The notes under the pieces are model-generated. The model was not told where the DNA came from, searched no databases, and saw only the letters and a list, made by a program, of their open reading frames with translations. From Dactylosporangium sucinum (GTDB lineage: Bacteria > Actinomycetota > Actinomycetes > Mycobacteriales > Micromonosporaceae): 64,000 bases of DNA. Below, in pieces: positions 7,981 through 15,942 of this stretch (position 1 is its first letter; each line of letters starts with the position of its first letter). The translations under genes were made by a program, and so were the position numbers. The DNA lies in contig NZ_BMPI01000026.1 of assembly GCF_014647515.1 (NCBI RefSeq), forward strand, positions 77,224 through 141,223. Reading direction: 5' to 3'.

Positions 7981-9240
7981 TTAGTCGGGTCGGAATGGAC
8001 CCCCGGCTGCCGGGTCGACTCTCGGGTGCCCTACGAGCGAAGAGAATGGACCTCGAAGGAAGTTCGCAAAACATGTACGGACAAGACCCGACACTAGACT
8101 AACGCGGATCGAAGCCATCGTATCGGTTTGAAAGAAACCGCCAACAGCATGTCGCAACATTCCCGTGTGCAACGGGGTTGACCGCAGTTCGTAAAGCTTC
8201 TCCAAGAACTTCTTCCGACTGGCGATCGATCCGAACGCTTGAACAAAGTTCGGATGGCTCATAGTTTCATCTATTTCACTGGATGCGAGTTGTTCTATGA
8301 AGTGAACGAATCGCGCCGCAGACCGATTCTTCCGCCACGAGGTGTTCGGGTTAGCCAATGCCTCTAGTGCGCTTATGTACATAGCGAGCGCAACATGCTC
8401 GCTCGGCTGCTCCATTGCTTGTTCGTAGGCGTATATGCAGCCCTCGGCGCGCGCGTACGCCTCGCGGCCGACTTCGGGTCTAGCATCCTCCCTAAACTCG
8501 TAGAGGCCTTCCAGATCGTAGAGGCTCAACCCCGGCTCCAAAGGCAACTGCCGCATGGTTGCCAACACGGCAAGCGACGCTTCGACCTCGTCGGCAGTAG
8601 CTTCGAACACTGGATGCATCCCTTCTACGGGAGCAGCGAGCGCGAAGGCGACGCAAGCTCGCAGGTTGGTCGCCCTTTCCTCGGCAAGTCTCCGACTGAA
8701 CGGGCCTGCCATCGGCCCAGGAGTGCGGAATACAATCGACGTATCGAATGCTGGAATGGTAACCGGCGTTGTCTCTTTGTTTACCTGCTCAAGTGCAACC
8801 GTAGCTTGGTCACCGAATGACCACGTCCCCTGAAACCGCCGATGATTGTGTTCACTCATCAACCGCATGAAGTGAGTGCTTACGGCAGGCCCCAAACTCA
8901 TCCGGGTTGAAAACGCGGCGCGCCACCATACTCCCGACCCAAAGTCGTTCTCGGAAATTCGACTCTGAGCCTCTCGCTGGCAAGCTCGAACTTCGGCGCG
9001 GATAGCCCGCGGGGAGGTTACTTTTGGAGGCTTCATTGGCTCCAATGCAATGCGGAGGCCAGCGTCGGATACCTTAACTTCCCACGTGTAGCCAGACTGT
9101 GAATGCTCGATGGCGCCGAAGCGCTCCTTCAGCAGAAACAGCATCCAATCCACGAACAGGAACTGTCTCGCTTGGTCCGACAGATATGAGGTGGGGAAGC
9201 TTTGAGTGTTCGACAACGCTGGCTCCGACAGTGACCGCAA
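7981..9240 (-). CDS. Apea-like HEPN domain protein
   Basis: 419 residues from a possible TTG start at 9240; the start is uncertain. The N-terminal 230 residues are unrecognised. The C-terminal half is helical and holds an HEPN core: ALAMYISALEAL near residue 286-297, then LYELRSTPLHTG near 366-377, where R-S-x-x-x-H matches the HEPN R-x4-H catalytic motif. This pattern is typical of the Apea-like/Swt1-like HEPN group. It is transcribed toward the DUF262-HEPN pair, shares its low GC and may be part of the same cargo module or a separate toxin-like gene. The last 20 residues after the HEPN core may be read-through into foreign sequence. Confidence 0.65.
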   Translation of the reverse strand: MRSLSEPALSNTQSFPTSYLSDQARQFLFVDWMLFLLKERFGAIEHSQSGYTWEVKVSDAGLRIALEPMKPPKVTSPRAIRAEVRACQREAQSRISENDFGSGVWWRAAFSTRMSLGPAVSTHFMRLMSEHNHRRFQGTWSFGDQATVALEQVNKETTPVTIPAFDTSIVFRTPGPMAGPFSRRLAEERATNLRACVAFALAAPVEGMHPVFEATADEVEASLAVLATMRQLPLEPGLSLYDLEGLYEFREDARPEVGREAYARAEGCIYAYEQAMEQPSEHVALAMYISALEALANPNTSWRKNRSAARFVHFIEQLASSEIDETMSHPNFVQAFGSIASRKKFLEKLYELRSTPLHTGMLRHAVGGFFQTDTMASIRVSLVSGLVRTCFANFLRGPFSSLVGHPRVDPAAGGPFRPD

Positions 9241-9566
9241 GTTTCAGGACAGGGTGCTACTGCAAGTCGCGAAGCGCAACCATATTCCAGGTGGCTGGCG
9301 GGCGAAACGCCATAGCGCACAGCTCGGACGCTAGTTCGCCATGGGTGATCAAGGTGATCAACTGAGCGACGGTTGACCCCGCGGCCACATGGGTCCGCAC
9401 CAATCGGGCGATCCCAACGCCGTGTACGGTCCGCCGACCGGGTGCAGGGGTGCGTGACAAAGTGAGTGACAACCGATCCACACGCCGACGGACGATCGCG
9501 GATGCCGGCGGACCGTTCGAGCAGGTCAACCTGCATGTCGGACCTGATCAACTAGAGTCGACCATG
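9241..9566. other. Intergenic end of the AICE
   Basis: 326 bp between the Apea-HEPN gene and the tRNA-derived attachment scar. No gene, tRNA body or strong hairpin is visible. It presumably carries the promoter of the leftward HEPN gene and the arm sites of the integrase. Confidence 0.4.
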
Positions 9567-9613
9567 CCTTGACACGGAAGAGGTCACTGGTTCAAACCCA
9601 GTATCGCCCACCA
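9567..9613 (+). repeat. attR-like 3' half of tRNA-Val (GAC)
   Basis: The sequence from the anticodon loop (TTGACAC, anticodon GAC at 9571-9573) through GGAAG, the T-arm ACTGG-TTCAAAC-CCAGT, acceptor strand ATCGCCC, A and CCA is present. The 5' half is absent: the bases before it do not pair with GGAAG. That is what an integrative element leaves at its far end after inserting in a tRNA gene. A degenerate second copy lies at 13705-13753. Confidence 0.8.
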
Positions 9614-9732
9614 CATGAAAGACCAGGTCACGGCCGGTTCTCCTGATCGAGGAGACCGGCCGATTCCCGTTTCCGGGCCACGTTGGGAGAGATCTGGGAG
9701 ACGATCTCTGCGGCGTCGCGGCGACCACGGTC

Positions 9733-10248
9733 AGCCCTCCGCCCGCAGCAGTCGATCGAGGACCCCGACCGGCGAGCCGGGGCTCAGCCGGCGCCGCTCG
9801 TCCAGCGCCGCCCGCCACACCTCGCCGTGATGTGTGCATACAGCGCCTGGACCGACCCGTCCGCGTGGCCCATCTGCGCGTCCATCAGCGTCGCCGGGGT
9901 CCCGAGTTCGACCATCATGGTCTTGTACGAGTGACGAAGCCCGTGCGGCGTGAGGTTCGGCGCGACCGGCGCCCAGCAGCACTCTGCCCGGCCCGCCGCG
10001 TTGCGGCCCCGCACCGGCACGCCAGGCCACGGCTCCGCCAGCAGCGGCGCCGGCCACGGTGCGTGCGGCGCCTTGCCCGGATACCACCCCGTTGCCGCCG
10101 GACGGAATAGCCAGGTGGCGAAGCCGTTGCGCCGCCAGTGCGGCGCCAGGACGCCGCCGACCACGCCCCGCACGTACCCGAGATCGGCGATCGCGTCCTC
10201 AAGACGCGCCCGAGTGGCATCGGCCGCCGTGCCATGCCCGTTGAGCAC
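9733..10248 (-). pseudogene. Tyrosine integrase, C-terminal remnant with frameshift
   Basis: The frame ending at 9784 holds the catalytic end of a phage/AICE tyrosine recombinase: LTPHGLRHSYKT (HxxR box), MGHADGSVQALYAHIT (GH box and tyrosine). Just after LYAHIT the reading frame shifts. The expected tail (EVWRAALDERRRLSPGSPVG, then VLDRLLRAEG and a stop at 9733) continues in another frame. The N-terminal core-binding and arm-binding domains are missing. The 3' end faces the tRNA fragment about 120 bp away, the usual int-att arrangement, so this is the integrase of an older, decayed element. Confidence 0.8.
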
Positions 10249-10431
10249 CCCGGAGACCGTACCGACCGACAGTCAGCCCGCCGGGTTGCGTTGGGCGGCG
10301 TCGGTTGCTGTACTCCGCTGCTACCGCTGAATCCGCACGCGGGGAGTGCTGGGCAACGCATGTTGACGCGGGCCACGGCCAAGCCCACGTCTCCCGTAGA
10401 TCAACTGATCGCCACAGTGTTCGGCCTCATG

Positions 10432-10720
10432 TCAACTCTTAGCAAGCCGCTTGATCAGATCGTCGATAAACACGACAACCTCGTCCTTGCTCTTGACTTC
10501 TTCAACAGCAAGTCGCTCTACGACTTTGAACCCGGCGTTCTTCATCAAACGATCGCGACTCTGATCAGCTGCCACCCTGCGCGCATGGTTTCCGCCGTCC
10601 AGTTCGATTGCCGCCGCCTTTCCTTCGTAGACGATGACGAAGTCGGGTTCGAAGTTCTTACCCACAACGCGATGACCCGGAAGCGGGAAGACTGAGAACG
10701 TTTCGCTTGGGGGAAGACTT
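10432..10720 (-). pseudogene. PD-(D/E)XK nuclease-like C-terminal fragment
   Basis: About 95 residues of clear protein end at 10432. EPDFVIVYEGKAAAIELDGG gives the D...E-x-D pattern of a restriction-endonuclease-like fold, followed by SRDRLMKNAGFKVVER as in DUF559/Vsr-like proteins. The frame stays open to 10980, but there it overlaps a convincing gene on the other strand, so the N-terminus is probably lost. GC is lower than in the chromosome. It is a relic of a mobile element or defence gene. Confidence 0.55.
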
Positions 10721-11065
10721 TTGACGGTTACGATCCTCGTCGTGAGCAGTGACTTCGCGTTCTGGAAAGTCGGTGACGGCGATCCTGGCGAGATCTTCGA
10801 CGGCTTGGCTGATGGGGCCACTGACACGCTCGAGCCGCACCCCGACGTCGCAGGCTTCCGCAGCGAACTGTTGTGGCGCTGGCCCGACCTGGTGGACGTC
10901 CTTGAGCCGAGCGAACACGACCTTGTTGACTCGCCCGAAGATGCTGCAAAGTACGTGCTGCTGACCCTTCCGGTGCGCATGCTCGGCCATCTTGACGGGA
11001 TCTATGAGCTGGCTCGCCAGTACAAACTCCGCGGTTACAGCGGTGTAGCCGACGAAGCGTTCTAG
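10721..11065 (+). CDS. Conserved-looking hypothetical protein
   Basis: 114 residues from TTG 10721 with GGGGGAAG upstream. It begins with a hydrophobic strand (TVTILVVSSDFAFW) and ends with KYVLLTLPVRMLGHLDGIYE. The acidic, helical composition resembles small actinobacterial proteins of unknown role, some of which act as immunity-type proteins, but no motif decides. It overlaps the N-terminal extension of the opposite-strand nuclease frame, which I regard as non-coding there. Confidence 0.5.
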   Translation: MTVTILVVSSDFAFWKVGDGDPGEIFDGLADGATDTLEPHPDVAGFRSELLWRWPDLVDVLEPSEHDLVDSPEDAAKYVLLTLPVRMLGHLDGIYELARQYKLRGYSGVADEAF

Positions 11066-11114
11066 GTGACTGGTGTTAACGATGGCCGCTGTCTATTTCG
11101 GGTAGTTTGCTGGG

Positions 11115-11889
11115 ATGGCGTTGGGTAGGGCTTCGCAGCAGTTGGATCTCCTCGACCCGGTGATCCGGTTCTGCGACGAGACCCTTCCCGGCAACTCGAT
11201 CTTCGCGTTTCTGCACGAGCACCGTGAGGCACTGTTCCCGGACAGCATGTTCACCGACCTGTTCGCGGAGGTCGGCCGCCGGTCGGTGCCAGCGTCGGTG
11301 GTCGCCACGGTGATGGTGTTGCAACGCCTGGAGGGCTTGTCGGATCGTGAGGCGGTCGAGCGGTTCACGTTCGACGCCCGCTGGCGTTACGCCGCCGGGG
11401 TCGGTGGCTGGGACGGTGCCGGCCGGGTCGGGTTCGCCCATACCGTGCTGGTCGACATGCGTGAGCGGCTGCGCCGCTCGGACCGCCCGGACCGCATCTT
11501 CGAGGTCGCGTTGGCCGCCGCCCGCACGGCCGGGCTGATCGGCCGGCGCCGGGTCCTGGATTCGACACCGTTGCATGACGCGGTCGCCACGATGGACACG
11601 ATCACGCTGATCCGTGCCGCGGTCAGGGGTCTGCTCAGCGTCGCCGGTCCCGGACTGGCCGGCGCGTTGCGGGCGGTGCTCACCAGCGGTGACGAGTACG
11701 CCAGCGCAGCCAAACCGTTGATCGACTGGGATGACAAGGCTGCCCGGGAGGCGTTGATCGATTCCCGGGCCCGAGACGGTCACGCGCTCCTCGGGCGCTT
11801 GATGGGCGTCAAGACCTGCCCGAACCCCTCGTCCAGGCCGTGCGGCTCCTCGCCATGGTGCTTGGCCAGGACCTGGAAACAAGCCAGAT
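11115..11889 (+). pseudogene. IS1182-like transposase, N-terminal remnant
   Basis: From ATG 11115 the frame reads as the N-terminal (DUF772-type) half of an IS1182/IS5-group transposase: LFAEVGRRSVPASVVATVMV, LEGLSDREAVERFTFD, then RRRVLDSTPLHDAV. Near 11815 the frame shifts, and the homologous continuation (AVRLLAMVLGQDLET) lies in another frame until about 11889. The catalytic C-terminal half is missing and is replaced by a different transposase. Confidence 0.75.
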
Positions 11890-11894
11890 CGCCG

Positions 11895-12437
11895 CTTGCG
11901 CGGTCTGCAGGTCGGGCGAGCGTGGGTTCCTCTACCTGGCCACCATCATCGAACTGCACTCCCGCCGGCTGATCGGCTGGGCGATCGCCGATCAGCCGGC
12001 GCACCGAACTCGTCGTGGACGCCCTAGCCGCCGCCCGGCGGACCAGGGGCAGCCTGGACGGGGCGATCATGCACACCGACAACGGAGCCCAGTACACGTC
12101 GAAGGACTTCGCTGCCGCCTGCCGTGCTGCCGGTGTCCGGCAGTCGATGAGCGCGGTGGGTAGCTCGGCCGACAACGCCCTGGCCGAGTCGTTCAACGCC
12201 ACCTTCAAACGCGAAACGCTGCGAGGCCTCCGCGCGTTCACCGACGAACGCGAGGCACGACTCACCGCGTTCCGCTGGCTGCACCGCTACAACACCGTCC
12301 GCCGCCACTCCCGGCTCGGACACCAATCCCGAACAGCTACGAGAGGAACATCCGAACGGCACCAGCTACGCCGACGCCAGCCGCATAACCCCCGTGTTCA
12401 AGATCAGGGGGCAAGGCCCCACTGCCAGCGCCGGTAG
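11895..12437 (+). pseudogene. IS3-family transposase integrase-core remnant
   Basis: The part after about 11895 encodes the rve core of an IS3-family OrfB: GFLYLATIIELHSRRLIGWA, then after a frameshift near 12000 TELVVDALAAAR, HTDNGAQYTSKDF (second Asp), and DNALAESFNATFKRE (catalytic Glu), finishing with RWLHRYNTVRRHSRLG. The start with the first Asp is lost or degenerate and the frame is broken, so it is inactive. It is fused directly to the IS1182-like fragment, showing nested insertion and deletion. Confidence 0.78.
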
Positions 12438-12690
12438 TCCTGCCGGCGACGGCGGCGGGGCACGGTGTCGACCAGGCCGTGTCGCCGCAAGCGGGCCGCT
12501 GCGCGCCGCCCGGGGCACGCCGCGCCTTGCCGCTTCGCTCGCGGTGCACCGACCCCGGGCGGCGCGCAGGCCCGAGCGGATACTCCAAAGCCCCGGACAT
12601 CCTCATCACGAGGAGCCGGGGCTTCGAGCGAGCCGGTAACTGTGTGTATACGAACTTGTCGTTGCTGACGCTACACCGAGCGTGACCCGG
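12438..12690. repeat. Duplicated non-coding segment, copy 1
   Basis: The stretch around 12500-12630 shares blocks such as CGCGCCTTGCCGCTTCGCTC, GCCCGAGCGGA and AAGCCCCGGA in the same order with 14060-14170. The CGCTACACCGA-CGTG block near 12670 recurs near 14420. This looks like the common end of related mobile elements. No gene is seen in it. Confidence 0.5.
12588..12624. terminator. GC-rich hairpin, terminator-like
   Basis: AAGCCCCGG (12588-12596) pairs perfectly with CCGGGGCTT (12616-12624) over a 19-base loop. There is no T-run, so it would be a weak intrinsic terminator at best. It sits in a segment (about 12480-12630) with a diverged second copy at about 14045-14190, where the left arm recurs but the right arm is degraded. 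Confidence 0.45.
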
Positions 12691-12696
12691 GGCGTG

Positions 12697-13140
12697 CTAG
12701 AACAATGGCGTAAGGACCGAGCCCCACACCCAAATGCCATCCTCCCAGATTACGCCGTACAAAGAGTTCGTTCGGATGACGGGCGCACTCGGATTCGCAT
12801 TCCTGGTGAGTGTGAACCTGTGGTCATAGTACAGATCCCGCGGCACTAGGCAATCCTCCCAGGTGTACCGGCCGGCCGCGAGATCGAGGGTATAGATGAT
12901 TTCTGGGCTTTCAGTGAGTTGCTTGTGCTCAAAATACCCGTCTACGGTATAGGTTCCCGCCGCGAGGTCGATGCCGATTGACGTGCATGTCTGCTGGTTT
13001 CCGGAGGTCGGATGTGCAATTAGGTACTGTGTTGTGAGATGTTTCGCGGGCGGCAAATATGCATGCGCGGCAACGGGCGCTACCGTCACGGCAGTCAATG
13101 CTGTTACGAGCATTACGAGAGCGCGCTTGAGTGTGCGCAA
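12697..13140 (-). CDS. Small secreted protein of unknown function
   Basis: 147 residues from ATG 13140. Residues 1-27 form a Sec signal peptide (RTLKR, hydrophobic core, then VAAHA before Tyr) so the mature protein of about 120 residues should be exported. The mature part has three cysteines, aromatic residues and a beta-rich pattern (YTVDGYFEH, YTLDLAAGRYTWEDC, VIWEDGIWVWG). No family is recognised. It lies inside a decayed integrative element with less GC-rich codons than the chromosome, so it is probably cargo. Strand choice rests on the clear signal peptide. Confidence 0.7.
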   Translation of the reverse strand: MRTLKRALVMLVTALTAVTVAPVAAHAYLPPAKHLTTQYLIAHPTSGNQQTCTSIGIDLAAGTYTVDGYFEHKQLTESPEIIYTLDLAAGRYTWEDCLVPRDLYYDHRFTLTRNANPSAPVIRTNSLYGVIWEDGIWVWGSVLTPLF

Positions 13141-13704
13141 GTTTCCCCCTTGGATTCATACACTGATCAAGATCATAGATTCCAATGCATCGCTCCGTCC
13201 AGGGCTGCGTTTGGCGAAATGTCGCATCTTTGCTGGGTTGACGGAGACCTATGCGCCTGGTAGCGGATCTTCATGGCTAGGCGGGTCAGGCATCCGCGTG
13301 TGGTCTATGCCTCCGGCGGGCAGGGCCCCCGGCCCTGCACCCGGGGATCGGCCTCCGGCGGCCAGGGCCGCCCGCCCTGGACCCGACGCTCCGGGATGCC
13401 GGCCGTGGGGTGGGTTGCGGTAGGTGCATGGCCTCCGCACCAGACCAAGCCGCTTCGCGGTCGCCTGCGGCGAGTCCGGTGCGGACGACCACGGCCCGGC
13501 CGGGGGCGAGCCTGCGCGACGGGATGCCATGCAGGGGGAGGTGTGGTTCAGCGGGACGCTTCGCGTCGCCGCCGGTGGCCGGTTGGGAGAGACCTGGGAG
13601 ACGATCATGCGAATGACCCCCAGAAGGACCATCGCAAACCAATGCAGATCAGCCCCTGGACCAGGCGTTTCGCCATCCGACCAAGCCAGGCGGACCGAGT
13701 TGAC
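13141..13704. other. Non-coding relic between the secreted-protein gene and the second att scar
   Basis: No gene is supported. It holds GC-rich imperfect repeats (GGCCTCCGGCGG-type, 13309-13390). Around 13585-13607 there is a stray copy of TTGGGAGAGAYCTGGGAGAC, a motif that otherwise lies 60-70 bp after each tRNA fragment (9683 and 13829). Confidence 0.45.
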
Positions 13705-13753
13705 CTTGTTGGCACGGAAGAGGTCACTGGTTCCGACCCAGTATCGCCCACCA
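13705..13753 (+). repeat. Second, degenerate 3' half of tRNA-Val (att scar)
   Basis: From CCTTG the anticodon-loop region TTGGCACGGAAG, T-arm ACTGG-TTCCGAC-CCAGT and ATCGCCCACCA match the copy at 9567-9613 with a few substitutions, one of them in the T-loop. It is in direct orientation, so the two copies bound a 4.1-kb older element. Confidence 0.75.
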
Positions 13754-13925
13754 CACGAAAGACAAGGTCACGGCCGGTTCTCCAGATCAAGGAGACTGGC
13801 CGTCGCCGTTTCCGACCCCCGTTTGGAGAGATCTGGGAGCCGATTACCGCGGCGTCGCGGTGACCACGGTCAGCCCGCCCGCTCGCAGCGGTCGATCAGG
13901 GACCCCGACCGGCGACCAGGCCGTG
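13754..13925 (-). pseudogene. Duplicate att-flank with 3' stump of a related integrase
   Basis: The 170 bp after the second tRNA fragment match the 170 bp after the first (GGTCACGGCCGGTTCTCC, AGATCTGGGAG, GCGGTGACCACGGTCAGC). On the minus strand the far part still reads SPVGVPDRPLRAGG, matching SPVGVLDRLLRAEG at the end of the other integrase. Only this end remains, marking a third, oldest insertion event. Confidence 0.65.
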
Positions 13926-14044
13926 CCGTACCAGGACCCGATGGATCGTGATCCGCGACGGAATCGGGCAGGACAGCCGTTGCGTCCAGCTCGGACTCGA
14001 TGCGCCGGGCATCCCGTCGCGGATGGTGCCGGCGCGGCTCGACG

Positions 14045-14190
14045 TTCTATACGTCTTCAGGGCGGCCCGCTCGGGGCACGTCGCGCCTTGCCGCTTCGCT
14101 CCCGGCGTGGCGACTCCGGACGGTGCGCTCGCCAGCCCGAGCGGACACGCCGAAGCCCCGGAGATTCTGGCCAGGAGAGGGCGGGGCTGA
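14045..14190. repeat. Duplicated non-coding segment, copy 2
   Basis: Diverged copy of the 12480-12630 segment, with the same ordered blocks (CGCGCCTTGCCGCTTCGCTC at about 14083, AAGCCCCGGA near 14153). It contains no supported gene. Confidence 0.5.
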
Positions 14191-14231
14191 CGCTGGCTGG
14201 ACGGGCAAAATCCTGTGCGATACTCCGGCGC

Positions 14232-14399
14232 GTGGATGACGATCAACCGCCCGAGGGTCCGCCACAGCGGGTGTTGCTCGTTGCCGCTCTCGGCTCCGCA
14301 CTGCTGGCGCTGCTGGTTCTGGTGCTGTGCTGCTGCATGGGCGGGAGTCGTGTGATCGCGGGCGTCGTAGGGTTTCTGACCGATCCCAGTCTGACGTAG
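14232..14399 (+). CDS. Possible small membrane protein
   Basis: 55 codons from GTG 14232 to TAG 14399. A charged start (DDDQPPEGPPQR) is followed by one strong hydrophobic segment (VLLVAALGSALLALLVLVLC) with three cysteines, then a short tail. There is no clear ribosome site. It sits just after the element scars. It could be a real one-pass protein or chance. Confidence 0.4.
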   Translation: MDDDQPPEGPPQRVLLVAALGSALLALLVLVLCCCMGGSRVIAGVVGFLTDPSLT

Positions 14400-14687
14400 G
14401 CCGGCCCCCGGCTGGTCGCGCTACACCGACCGTGCCCCGGACGCGGAGCCGACGCGACGGCCGGCGATCCGGCGGTGCAGCCGATCGCGACGGCGGGCAG
14501 GGCCCGGCCCTGCGCCGCTTCGATCACGGCGGAGATGACCTCCAGCCCCTACGACAGGTGCATGCGGTCTGTCGAGACCACCGAGTGGTGGCAGCGGGGC
14601 TGGCCGACGACGGGACGATCCCCGAGCTCGCCAGCCATCGCCCGCGATCTCGGCGAATGGGCGCTGCTGGCCGGTGGCCGGCGCGTG
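14400..14687. other. Relic DNA without a supported gene
   Basis: Frames crossing this stretch on both strands change composition abruptly and none shows a domain. It continues the decayed region that follows the tandem element scars. Confidence 0.35.
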
Positions 14688-14960
14688 TCAGCCGCAGATG
14701 GCCTGGGTCTCGCGGGCCGCGACCTGCATGGGCGGGGAGACCATGCCGCCGCTGCTGGAGGTGAGCTGGTCGAGCGACGTGAGCGTCGCGGCGGTGTCGT
14801 CGAGCGCGGCAGCCTGGTCGTCGATGGCCTTGCGCAGGGCGGGATCGTTGGCCTTCGGGGCCAGGACACGGACCGCCTTCGCCCAGGTCGTGAAGCTCTT
14901 CTTGGCCGTCTCGACGACGGCCGCCTGCTTCGTGGGGTCGGTGATGGTGGCGGGCTGGCC
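14688..14960 (-). pseudogene. C-terminal fragment of a helical hypothetical protein
   Basis: About 88 coherent residues (from TITDPTKQAAVVETAKKSF to QVAARETQAICG and a stop at 14688) read as the helical end of an exported or lipoprotein-like actinobacterial protein. Upstream the frame runs into the remains of a glyoxalase-type gene in a different frame, so the N-terminus with its signal is lost. Confidence 0.5.
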
Positions 14961-15265
14961 GTGACCTCCGAGATGGAGACGCCGCCCGCCTCGACCGCCC
15001 GGCGGTGCACGGCGTGGGCGTCCTCGACGTACGGCCGGAGGAACGCGGGCGTCGCCGGCCAACTCGGGTCGCCGTCGAAGAGCATCACGATCGCGTCGCC
15101 GATGCGGACCTCCGCGTGCCCGATCACCCCGCGGGCGTCGATCACCCGGCCCAGTTCCTCGGCGCCGAACGCCCTTCGATGTAGTCGATGACCGCGGCCG
15201 TCTCGCGGGAGATGATCCACGGCGTGACGGTCGTGCAGCCCTCGGGGATCGCCTTGACAGACATG
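14961..15265 (-). pseudogene. VOC/glyoxalase-like (PhnB-type) protein, frameshifted and truncated
   Basis: ATG 15265 begins SVKAIPEGCTTVTPWIISRE, and after a frameshift near 15178 the homologous continuation AFGAEELGRVIDARGVIGHA, EVRIGDAIVMLFDG, TPAFLRPYVEDAHAVHRRAV follows. The last third of a normal PhnB-like VOC protein is absent and joins the neighbouring fragment. Both breaks make it inactive. Confidence 0.75.
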
Positions 15266-15396
15266 TCGGGTGGCTCCTTCTGCATGCGGGAATGCGCCAT
15301 CGACGCTAGCCAGCGTGGGGGTCATGTTCTGTCCTCGAGCGCACGAGGCGTCGGCTCGACCGCAAGTGCACGGCGCGGTTCTGGCAGGATCGCCCC

Positions 15397-15939
15397 GTGA
15401 AAGCGCAGGATCGGCCCGGGAAAGCGTTGGCATTGATGCTCGTCGCCGTGGTTCTCGGAGGCTGCGGTGGCGGCGGGGAGGCCGCTGAGCACACCGAGCG
15501 GTTCACGCAGGGCGGGGTCAGCATGGAGCCGACCGTCATGCACGGGCAGGTCGTCACCGTCCGGAAGGTCGACGGCGGGTACGCGCCGCGGCGCGGGGAC
15601 GTCGTGCTGTTCCGCGGTGCCGGCGCGCAGTGGGTCGCCTCCTCGGCGCCGCTGCTCAAGCGGGTCGTCGCGATCGGCGGCGAGACCGTCGCCTGCTGCG
15701 ACCAGGCCGGGCGGGTGACGGTCGACGGGTCGCCGCTCGACGAGAGCTACCTCGGCGAGAACTCGCCGCTCGACGTGGCGCCCAATCCGCGGTCCTGCGG
15801 GTCGCGGCGGTTCGCGCCGGTCGCGGTACCCGCCGATGCGATCTTCGTGATGGGGGACAACCGGGCGAGGTCGAACGACTCGCGGTGTGCCGGGCCGGTC
15901 CCGGTCGCGTCGGTGTCGGGCGTCATGACCGGCGGCTGA
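15397..15939 (+). CDS. Signal-peptidase-I-like protein with a lipobox
   Basis: 180 residues from GTG 15397. The catalytic serine motif is SMEPT (about 47-51), the lysine motif KRVVAIGGETV (about 88-98), and the family box GDNRARSNDSR lies near 152-162, so the S26 peptidase machinery appears complete. Unusually the N-terminus ends in VVLGGC, a lipobox, instead of a plain membrane anchor, suggesting attachment by a lipid. Many actinobacteria have several SPase I copies; a small, lipid-anchored one may process a special substrate. It is the first intact gene after the decayed region. Confidence 0.78.
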   Translation: MKAQDRPGKALALMLVAVVLGGCGGGGEAAEHTERFTQGGVSMEPTVMHGQVVTVRKVDGGYAPRRGDVVLFRGAGAQWVASSAPLLKRVVAIGGETVACCDQAGRVTVDGSPLDESYLGENSPLDVAPNPRSCGSRRFAPVAVPADAIFVMGDNRARSNDSRCAGPVPVASVSGVMTGG

Positions 15940-15942
15940 GCC

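Noticed and set aside
7642..8097. Possible gene on the plus strand between the DUF262 and Apea-HEPN genes
   Set aside because: It overlaps both genes antisense and has no protein-like pattern.
9567..9613. A complete tRNA gene
   Set aside because: Only the part from the anticodon loop to CCA is present; upstream bases do not form the D-arm or pair with GGAAG or the acceptor strand.
12015..12437. A separate intact 140-residue integrase gene
   Set aside because: It is the tail of a frameshifted IS3 OrfB lacking the first catalytic Asp region.
14549..15433. A 294-codon minus-strand gene
   Set aside because: Only a middle piece reads as a VOC protein; the rest belongs to other frames, so it is a pseudogene fusion artefact.
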